Below the pieces are notes generated by a model that was not told where the DNA came from, made no database searches, and saw only the letters and a program-made list of their open reading frames with translations. Source: Zoroaster sp. YZ-2022 (lineage: Eukaryota; Echinodermata; Asteroidea; Forcipulatida; Zoroasteridae). Taken from it: DNA of 64,000 bases. This document shows, one piece after another, positions 56,601-64,000 of this stretch. Each line of letters opens with the position of its first letter. Positions within the stretch are counted from its first letter, which is position 1. The DNA lies in assembly GCA_029582265.1 (NCBI GenBank), contig CM055826.1:36774127-36838126 (forward strand), in the 5' to 3' direction. A program made the translations under genes and the position numbers.

Positions 56601-59600
56601 ATGCGCAATAGCAATGGAAGCAAAAACAAATGAAATTGCTAAATATTAAAAAGTATGTTTAAATTTTGTTTTAGGTTATAGCTGAATTGGAGACATCTTG
56701 TAATGACATCACAGAGGAGGAGCTTGGGAAACTGGGCGTGGCACTACTGAACTGTCAATCAATGTCTGAAGGACGTCCCACCTATACTTGCACTAAAGAA
56801 ATGGTAAAGTGGGAAGTCATATGAGTGAAAAATGGTGGTGCAACCCATTCAGTGACACTTCATCTTTGTTGACGTGTTTTTCAATGTATTTAAAGTACAA
56901 AATAATGTGGGTCTGTATCTGACTATTTCCGTTGTTTGTCAGTTTAACAATGTTTGTGGAGATAGTAGACCTTTTGTTTAAAGGTACCAAAAATGACCAA
57001 TTGGTCAAAATGGGGAAATGTGTTGAAGAGACAGGATGTTTTTTTCAGATCTTTGGGTAGCAAGGGAAAACTATTTCACTACTGAATACAAACACCCATC
57101 ACAACTTCAAAGTTCCCCCTAATTTTTTAAAGAATATCTCAACATGTATTGCATGAATTTTTAAAATTCAAAAAGCAAATGACAGAATGACATGTTCTAC
57201 ACAGCTCGTAATGAAATGGTTGAAATTCAATCATGCATGCACAATTGACTGATTTGAATGAAAATTCAGCTGAAAAAAAAGTTGCAGTATAAAGCATTGC
57301 TTCAAGGGCATGTTACACATGTAGTTTCTGTAAGTCCAAGGTCTCCTGACTTGAATCCCATTGAGAACCTTTGGGAAGTGACATTTATTGTTTTCACTTT
57401 GGTTTACTTAAAGAAAAATAAACCATTCATTTCTGCTACAATTTACATTTTTTCAGACATTAGCTGAATGCACCAAAGAAATGGATGCCACAACATGGAA
57501 TACTTATCATATCATCAGTGATCGTTCACGCTCTGTGTGTTATGGAGTGAGACAACAACAGTTTCAATGACAGACTCGCTTTGCTGTTAACCAACTTGCT
57601 GCGACTGCATCAGACCAGTTGAATGTTATGCACAATCTAAGAGTAAGCTCAGATGATTTATGATTAGTGACTATGACAAGCAAAGTTTGCTGGTAGGGAA
57701 AATTGGCTTAGGGAAAATTATCAAGCCAAGTGCTTGACCTAATAACAGTTGTCATGTAAAGGCTAAATTCTATTGGTTAATCCATGCCTTTTGAATCTAC
57801 GCTCTGTGAATTGTGGCAGCAATTCATCATTGGTAAATGGTCATGTCTCACAAATGTTGAGTTTTTTTGTCCAAGCTTAGCTTCTAAAATTGTGTTGCGA
57901 CCTTTAAAAAAAAATGTGTTCTATATTTACTAACAAAGCACAAGTTGGGTTTGTTAGTGAATACAAATGAGTAAGATTATTGAAGTTAACCAGGGGTCGA
58001 AATTAAATGGATTTTCATGGTAGCCAGCAGGGCTAGTAACACAAATTTTCTAGTAGCCCTGATTAGATTTCAGTAGCCCAAAAAAGAGCTTTAAATCTGT
58101 AATTCTTTATTCTTTGTTTAGGCCTATACATTTATTTCATGTATTGTAGGCCCTATCACCGTGAGAGTATTAAGTATAGATAAATGTACAAAACTAAGGA
58201 AAAAACACCTCTGTTCTTATCCTCGGAATTATATGCAAATTTTACGCACCACTTGCAATACATCACATTGTTTTTATCATCGTAGTTCAACCACTTACGG
58301 TCATTCTGCCCTGCCCTGCCCTCAGGAATTTCCGTGTTTTTTGTTGTTGTTCATAGGATCGACTTGTTGCCTTGTCATCCTCGGCCACTTTTTGTTTTTT
58401 CGCGGGAGGTTTCACTCCTTGCAAAAAGCGCCACATGCATCTGTACTGTTGATATCAGTTAGCGAGCGAAGCCGGCCGGCCCCAAACTTTCAATCAATCA
58501 CTAATCAGGTAAACTGATTCAGTATAGTATAGTGCGCAGATAATAATTATAACGCGGCATGTTCTTCGTCCGCACTGTGCCTAGCCTTTAGTCAAGGCGC
58601 GCGTGGCACCCCGGATACTGGCGTACAGACGACACGAAAGACCACCACAGCGCTGTGGTTGTCTTTCATGTCGTCTGTATCCGGGGTGCCACGCGCGCCT
58701 TGACTAAAGGCTACACTGTGCCTAGTTTTCACCACAGCAATCTGATTACCTGCTGAACGAGTGCGGGAACCAGTTCGGTATACGAAGCCGGGTGTGTCAT
58801 TAGATATAGACACCGTGAAATTGTGCACGTGCACAGGACCGAATATTCCGCTGCGCACACTCTACAGTAGGGAAGCAAATTTTTAGGTGAGCAGTATTTT
58901 ATGTGACTCCGTCACAGTGCAGTGCTAGTGCATGCCGCGCCGTGCGGGACCGCTGTACGATCAAAGGAATCCATGGCCGATATAATGCATCTCTAGCATG
59001 TTTTGATGCAACGTCGAGTTGACAACAAATGTTTCACTACTGATTACAAAGTAAAGAACCGAACCTTATTGTCAGACAGTTTATTATTATTTGTGATGCT
59101 GCATTTTTACTTTATTTTTCCACTAGCCCGCAGAGATATCAAACTGGAAAAAATAGTAGCCCGGCTGTAAATCCACTACTCCCGGGCTAGCGGGCTACCG
59201 GCAATTTCAACCCCTGTTAACTCAAGTTCATCTTTATGCATCCCACTTAAATCTTTGTTTTTGACTTTAGGAGGGCCAGGATACATTGCAGAGTGTTGCA
59301 ACAGACACTTTACAAATAATGGCTGACGGACAGAAAGAAGTACTCAACAAACAAGAAATACTCAAGGAGTCACAGGTAAACTTGACCACAAGACAGATCT
59401 AACTGATCAAAACTGCAAAGTATTTCAATATGTACATTTGTTATTTATGAAAACATTACTTTTTTTATGAGCCTGGCAATGTTCAGTAGAGGGCGCTGTT
59501 AAAGAAAGATGTGATGTCATGTCACGTCTGTGTTCAATTGCCTTTGTAATGCAATAGAATTTACATCCAGCAAACCATGTCCTGTTGATGGAGTTTAAAG

Positions 59601-61466
59601 GGACAATATCACCATGATCAGCTGGTGCAGACTTTCAAAAGGGCATGGAATCGGTGTCCTAGTTTATGGTGAATACAGTAACTAAAAATTACTGACTCAC
59701 TAGATATACCTTGGCAAGTATATCAACATTTTGACAGATTTTTACCCTTGCAGTCATAGAAGGGTTCATGACTTTTATATATTTATTAAACATGGTTTAT
59801 TAAAACTGCCTTTTTAGGTGGTGTATATGTAGGTATGTGAAGTAATATTGCATGAATCATTGTTTCAAGTGTAAAATTTTAACCAAAATAAGAATTGACT
59901 TAGTTGACTTTTATTTTCAGGTGATAATATGACACTAATATCAACCTGTGTATCCCATGTTATGTACTTCTTGCTTGCATCTCTCTGTGTGACGTTCCTC
60001 CATACTCCAACGCTCTCCCGCATCATTCTTCTTCTCCTGGTACCTTTGAATGCCATCTCTAATATAAAGCATGGAGTGTGTCTCGACTTCTCTGGTCTTA
60101 CTATCCTCATCATCGGGGTAGTTTTTGGTAAGGCCTCTATTAATTATATTGTTCCCCAACCCTCACTCATTTCATACTACCAATACCATGCACATGTATC
60201 TACTCGTAAACACCAATCTATCAGTTAAACATCATGGATAAAACAATAGGATGAAGCCTTTCCATGCCAACTGTTACTACGTCAGTCAAACATTTGTCTT
60301 TTATGCAGGTGCCGTGACCAAATGTTCATCATTCCTTAGGGTGGGCATGGAATATGGCCATAGTGGATATTTTAACATGACATAAATTCCCACTCTAGAG
60401 CTTCATAATTTTGACCAAATGCCCATGTCAGACCTCGGGTTTGGATTGGGTGGGTGGGTAGGGGGGGGGGGGGGCAATTGACAGGTGCATAAGTGCTTGG
60501 ATCATTTCTCTTTTGAGAATACATCACAAACATGTATTCTTTTTTATCTAGGAGCAGGCACCTCATTGTCCTTTGTATATTTCTAAATTTGTCAGTTGTT
60601 TGATGCTTTCTTCAGTGTACATGTTTTGTTCATTTTGTCCGTTTGTTTTATGCATGGAGACCTTATTTATTTGCCAATTTATGTACTATATCATCATTAT
60701 GAAGTGGAGTGTCGTGGCCGAGCGGTCTAGCTTACCGGACTCAAGTTCTAGTGTTAGCAGCAGAATGTGGGTTCGAATCCCGGCCGTGACACTTGTGTCC
60801 TTGAGCAAGACACTTAACCATAATTGCTTCTCTCCACCCAGGGGTTAAATGGGTACCTGTGAGGGCAGAGTTGGTTGATTAGCCCTATATGCGCTGTAAT
60901 GGCAGCAATTGAGCTGTATACTCCCCAGGGAGCTGAGATGCTTTCAGGAATGATTTATGAGCCTTACGAGCCTTTTTTTATTTTTTTATTTTTTTACGCA
61001 ATTCGCCCCACACAAGGCCAATGGCCACTCCACTTATGAGCAGGGGTATAATATAATGCGCCTTGAGCACCACTTAGTTGGTGGATACGTGCACTATATA
61101 AGTCCACACATTATTATTATTTGTTCTGATCATAAATCAATAACCACCATAACATAATCACTTGAAATTAATGTAAATTTATGCAGACTATTGTATCATT
61201 GTTTTAAATCATTGTACAATTGCGCATGAAAGTATATACAGAATTTTTTGATATAAAGACCATTTAATTACAATTTCTATAAACTCACTATAATGACCTT
61301 GATTACTTTACACTACAGCCAATTGGTTTGTAATTCTCATCTTGAAGTATCGTCACAACAAGAAGTTATCCATTTACTCTAAGTCCCAAAGACAGGATGG
61401 ATGCAAATGCAAAAGTATCACTCCTAGATTTGCCTTGCCACCAGCTGTCAACCGGTCTCTCATGGG
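53398..61466 (+). CDS. bmb: Brambleberry/GEX1/KAR5-like karyogamy protein, six exons, two lesions
   Basis: Family role: nuclear envelope fusion after fertilisation or during early cleavage (yeast KAR5, plant GEX1, fish brambleberry). Exons: 53398-53647, 56675-56803, 57457-57642, 59271-59375, 59921-60127, 61319-61466. It starts with a signal peptide (MKLLLYIGVLLILTTGVAGS), then the conserved domain (FEMKSAEQRFLKA, LSVLDTCHH, ELETSCNDITEEELGKLGVA, LLNCQSMSEGRPTYTC, TTWNTYHIISDRSRSVCYGV) and a heptad-like region (QLAATASDQLNVMHNL). Later exons encode hydrophobic membrane spans (VMYFLLASLCVTFL, IILLLLVPLNAI, LTILIIGVVF-ANWFVILIL) and a basic tail. Lesions: frameshift between 53474 and 53505, and TGA at 57568. 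Exon 4 ends in phase 0 but exon 5 needs phase 1, so at least one exon is missing or unrecognised. The 3' end was not found. Confidence 0.87.
54180..56429. mobile_element. 2.25-kb element with 29-bp TIRs and repeated TCACTCCGTTACC motif
   Basis: The left end AAACCCTTTAACGGTAATAT and on through GCGCCATGT matches the inverted right end with two mismatches over 29 bp. A TA target is possible (54179-54180 and 56429-56430). The 13-mer TCACTCCGTTACC, or its inverse or a one-base variant, occurs about seven times (54791-54836, 55939-55967, 56153, 56349). No transposase. It fills most of brambleberry intron 1. Confidence 0.82.
56675..56803 (+). CDS. bmb: brambleberry-like exon 2
   Basis: 129 bp, 43 codons: acceptor TTTTAG, donor GTAAAG. 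It encodes IAELETSCNDITEEELGKLG, VALLNCQSM and RPTYTCTKEM. Confidence 0.9.
57310..57385 (+). pseudogene. Tc1/mariner transposase scrap
   Basis: Plus-strand SPRSPDLNPIENLWEV matches the PDLNPIENLW motif around the last catalytic acid of Tc1-type transposases. Only about 25 codons remain, inside brambleberry intron 2. Confidence 0.85.
57457..57642 (+). CDS. bmb: brambleberry-like exon 3 with in-frame TGA
   Basis: 186 bp, 62 codons: acceptor TTTTTTCAG, donor GTAAGC. It encodes LAECTKEMDATTWNTYHIIS and SVCYGVRQQQFQ, then TGA (57568-57570), then QTRFAVNQLAATASDQLN. In relatives this place is usually Arg, so CGA to TGA at a CpG is the simplest origin. Confidence 0.88.
57991..59216. mobile_element. 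1.2-kb hAT-like element, CAGGGGTCGAAATT ends
   Basis: Starts CAGGGGTCGAAATTAAATGG and ends GGCAATTTCAACCCCTG. TAGTAGCCC and GGGCTA words lie in opposite orientations near the ends. TTAAC flanks both sides (5 bp, shorter than the hAT norm). It contains the 132-bp palindrome and no transposase, and lies in brambleberry intron 3. Confidence 0.7.
58582..58713. repeat. 132-bp near-perfect palindrome
   Basis: TAGCCTTTAGTCAAGGCGCG and on through GTGGCACCCCGGATAC is followed by AGACGACACGAAAGACCACC ACAGC, then the reverse complement of both with about two mismatches, no loop, and one 8-base bulge (tggcgtac). A 12-bp direct repeat CACTGTGCCTAG lies at 58573-58584 and 58714-58725. Confidence 0.92.
59271..59375 (+). 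CDS. bmb: brambleberry-like exon 4
   Basis: 105 bp, 35 codons: acceptor GACTTTAG, donor GTAAAC. It encodes EGQDTLQSVATDTLQIMADG and QKEVLNKQEILKESQ, a coiled-coil-like region that follows exon 3 in the family. Confidence 0.85.
59595..59700 (+). mobile_element. 'GGGCATGGAATC' MITE fragment
   Basis: TTTAAAGGGACAATATCACC, CATGATCA and GGGCATGGAATCGGTGTCCT match the start and end of the copy at 44097. The middle is missing. Confidence 0.55.
59921..60127 (+). CDS. bmb: brambleberry-like exon 5 (membrane spans)
   Basis: 207 bp: acceptor TTATTTTCAG, donor GTAAGG. Read with two leading bases completing a codon it gives VSHVMYFLLASLCVTFLHTP, SRIILLLLVPLNAIS and FSGLTILIIGVVF. Its phase does not join exon 4 directly. 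Confidence 0.75.
60709..61122 (+). mobile_element. tRNA-Leu(CAA)-derived SINE, copy 2, with internal insertion
   Basis: The 84-nt head (60709-60792) has a box A-like TGGCCGAGCGGT, anticodon loop CTCAAGT and box B GGTTCGAATCC. The body matches the 37358 copy and ends in (ATT)n at ~61110-61122. About 80 extra bases (tttttttatttttttatttt ... ccactccacttatgag) interrupt the body. It lies in brambleberry intron 5. Confidence 0.87.
61319..61466 (+). CDS. bmb: brambleberry-like exon 6
   Basis: 148 bp: acceptor CACTACAG, donor GTAGGT. It joins exon 5 in phase (G|CC) and encodes ANWFVILILKYRHNKKLS, KSQRQDGCKCKSITPRFALP and PPAVNRSLMG. Further exons were not identified. Confidence 0.75.
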
Positions 61467-63009
61467 GTAGGTCTTATTTATTTATTTTTTTATTCTTCCC
61501 CTCTAGTTTTAGCCTCCACTTTGAGTGGCATTTAAGAGCCTTTGCCTTGGCAACCTTTCATGAAAAAAAATCAGTGGTACATCACCTGGCTGATTGATGT
61601 ACAGTGGTCTACCTAAGACTGTTGGTACAGACAAAACTTCACTCAAGATCTTGTGATTGAAGTTGCGACGTATCTTGACTGCTGTACTGTACAATTTAAA
61701 TTGGACTTGATTATAATTATTGATATTTAAAGATTTGTTCTATGTTTTGTGCAGTTTGAACTTTTTTACTCTTGGGAACCTTTAAAAATAGTTGCTGCTG
61801 TTGCTGTTGTTGCTGTTGTTGCAGTTGCAGTTGCAACGTTTCAAGCGTCCCTATATTTTTTTTTTTGATTTCCCTATATTCTTTTTAAAAATGCCCTATA
61901 ATCCCTATATTTTTACCGAAATGTAAAAGAAAAAGAAAAAAAGAGAAGAAAAAAGGGGAAATCACATATGCTACAAAACCTTTTTTGATAAAACCTAATT
62001 TTTCCCATTTAAGAAGATTGTGTCCCAATGAAGAATACTGATGGACAATTGCAAGGTGCTCTTTTGTTTTGGCTTCAAAATAGTAGCACCATAGACCTAT
62101 TGCCAGTTTATGTTTTATGGACTGAATCATTCCACTTTGACTGGGTACTGCAGTGCCTCATTGATTTTCATTTTTCACATGAATCTTTGGTATCAAAGTG
62201 CACAGTTGTGTGAGACTAAAATGCAAAATCGGTGTGACATTGCAGTATGGCAGTGCACAGTTATGAATTAGTCTGTAGGACCTACTCCAAAAGTACATGT
62301 GGTATAAAAAAAAATTATTATAAGATTCTATCACCATTAAACTTGGATTGGATTTCATTTGTTGTCATTGGGGGAGAAATCATAATTGCCGACACTTTGT
62401 TAAAAAAAAAAAGAACTATCCCATTTCATACTTTAAAAATTATCAGGTAAGTATGAAAATAATAGTAAAACATGTTGTGTACATGGTTTGAGCATATGAT
62501 GCTACGGTCAGAGACAGAATGGAGGGATTCATGAACTACTTTCTGTTATATGTGGATATGTGCGCGCTAAAAATCTTTATTATTATTATTATTATTATTA
62601 ATTTTCACATGTACACAGTAACTTGATTGGATGAGATTAGGTTAGGGGTTAACACCAGTTTCATCTGATATTATTTTATCCTGTAGTTTTTCTCTTGGAA
62701 ATCTTAACCCAAATCCTTACCTTAACCATAAATAATCTGGATGGGACGGTGGTCAGTGCTGCCTTTTGACACCATTCCCTGTGCATTTCATTTCATCTAA
62801 TTACATGTAGTAGTACATGTGTTCTGATTGACAGATATTGGTTGCCCTATTGTGTCTCTGATTGTAGCATCAAATTGTGTTGAGTATTCAAATAAAATGT
62901 TTCCTGTACATGTAGGTATAGTATAGCATAGGAGTTCACCGTCGAAGCATAATGCCGCATGCTTCAACACAATTTCAAGGCAACATTAACCCTAACTCCC
63001 TAGGCCCAT
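61467..63009. other. brambleberry 3' region; microsatellites, no exon identified
   Basis: A GTTGCTGCTGTTGCTGTTG tract lies at ~61788-61835, poly-T at ~61857, and (ATT)n at 62576-62600. A 'ccctatattt' phrase at 61849-61910 recurs at 63908-63960. CAGGTAAGT near 62446 looks like a splice donor, but no convincing exon precedes it. Confidence 0.4.
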
Positions 63010-63011
63010 TT

Positions 63012-63345
63012 CCTTACACATAACCTGAATCCTCCAAAATCCTTCAGTAGTAAAGCAAGCACATGACATGTATGCACACATGTGTTTCTAATATGTGATA
63101 CATGTACATGGCCAGGGACCCTCCCTGCATGCATGGAGCAATAAACAGTGTCCTCTGACCCAAGCACTGACCTTGCAATCACTACAACAAACATGGATGT
63201 ACATGTACCATGGAAGGACAAGTATGCCTAATAACCTCAATCCTCCAAAATCCTTCACTTTAGCAAAGAGCATGTAGCATGTAACCTCAATCCTTCAAAA
63301 TCCTTCACTTTAGCAAAGAGGATTTTGGAGGATTTGGAAAGGTTG
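63012..63345. mobile_element. ~330-bp inverted-repeat element
   Basis: cctgaatcctccaaaatcct on the left is opposed by ggattttggaggatttgg at 63321. An internal direct repeat (cctcaatcctccaaaatcct + tcactttagcaaagag) occurs twice at 63235 and 63282. Confidence 0.55.
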
Positions 63346-64000
63346 AGGTTAAGGCACTTTGTATGTTTTGAAATTAGATCTGATCCATTCAATCCAAAGG
63401 CAGGAATTTTGAAATTGACATTAAGGCAAAAGTATTAGTAAGTAGCAAAAACAAATACAGTACAAGAAAATGCCTTCTATTTGATAACCAAGTGTGCTAG
63501 ATATTCACACACAAGGGTCATTCTCTTTGAACAAGCTAATTATGGCATACATCAATTTCCAAAATTGCCATCTTTGGTCTGAGTGGATCTTATCATGTCA
63601 CAAATGCAATGGACAATTATAGGCAAAATTCAGATGGTGGGCAAGTCCAAAATATCCCATATGTAACGTATATGCATTAGCTTGGACTTGCCCTGGTGTG
63701 TAATGAGGTTCATTGTATTGGATTTGACTTCTTGTATACATGAGTGATGGATAGGAATGGCTATGAGGGGAATGGAGGAGGCCATTACGTTTGTTGTTAT
63801 TAAAATTGCATACGGAAAATGGTGTTAAAAATTGAATGAGCACTGTTGTTGTGCAGCTGTTGTATTTGTAAAATTCCTATTTTTTTTCTTATAATTTTCT
63901 TGTGAAGCCCTATATTGGCCCTATATTTTAGAGAAAAAAATGCCCTATATTTATCCCTATTTTTTTGTTGCAAGAGACCACTTGAAGCCCTGTAAGAGCT
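63346..64000. other. no supported feature
   Basis: No exon or defined element was seen. The 'ccctatatt' phrase near the right edge may be the start of another repeat. Confidence 0.5.

Noticed and set aside
57568..57570. Selenocysteine or readthrough at the TGA
   Set aside because: No SECIS-like structure was sought successfully, family members are not selenoproteins, and a separate frameshift exists. A CpG mutation or base error is simpler.
58161..58858. Frames on both strands in the CAGGGGTCG element
   Set aside because: They span a palindrome and TIR sequence, with no transposase motifs.
60709..60792. Functional tRNA-Leu gene
   Set aside because: The head looks like tRNA-Leu(CAA), but it is attached to a SINE body and repeated at 37358, so it is the SINE promoter.

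Overview
This window is animal nuclear DNA: short exons with GT/AG junctions separated by kilobase introns, and about two thirds repeats. The genes (a metazoan glutamate-cysteine ligase, a Brambleberry/KAR5-type karyogamy protein, a type II membrane C-type lectin-like protein) and the repeat style suggest a marine invertebrate, perhaps a deuterostome such as an echinoderm or hemichordate. That placement is inference. There are no bacterial operons and no CRISPR.

Layout. (1) 1-25,549, minus strand: seven exons of GCLC, about 354 codons covering the middle of the protein. They read from 25,549 leftward to 401; the 3' end lies off the left edge and the 5' exons were not found. Intron 4,376-23,007 (18.6 kb) holds a divergent protein kinase gene, a 3.66-kb DNA transposon carrying a broken FEN1/XPG-like nuclease gene with a CXC cysteine cluster, a 3.8-kb satellite with an internal inversion, and a Tudor-like gene cut by an 865-bp hAT element with a perfect 8-bp target duplication. 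Other GCLC introns carry a 45-bp satellite, a CCAAT-box-rich array, and tandem copies of one of GCLC's own splice acceptors. (2) 25,600-38,000: nested transposons up to four deep. An outer ~12-kb inverted-repeat element contains a 5.48-kb TTAA-flanked element with 1.3-1.6-kb arms, which in turn contains a 979-bp foldback element and a 313-bp hAT MITE. A DIRS-like reverse transcriptase fragment and a tRNA-Leu SINE also lie within. (3) 38,134-38,633 is an assembly gap inside a 203-bp satellite. (4) 40,300-46,900 is gene-poor and full of MITEs and microsatellites. (5) 46,929-47,696, minus: an uninterrupted CTLD + PAN/apple-like gene. (6) 49,741-52,952: a TA-flanked MITE followed by a 2.35-kb foldback element with ~1-kb arms and GC-rich terminal tandem repeats. 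(7) 53,398-61,466, plus: six exons of a brambleberry-like gene with one frameshift and one in-frame TGA; its introns hold several transposons, one containing a 132-bp near-perfect palindrome.

GCLC catalyses the first step of glutathione synthesis, Brambleberry proteins act in nuclear membrane fusion, and the lectin-like protein is probably a surface receptor; nothing suggests they act together. The structure of the window is dominated by inverted-repeat elements. Exon boundaries come from reading splice motifs and recalled family similarity; no alignment was run.
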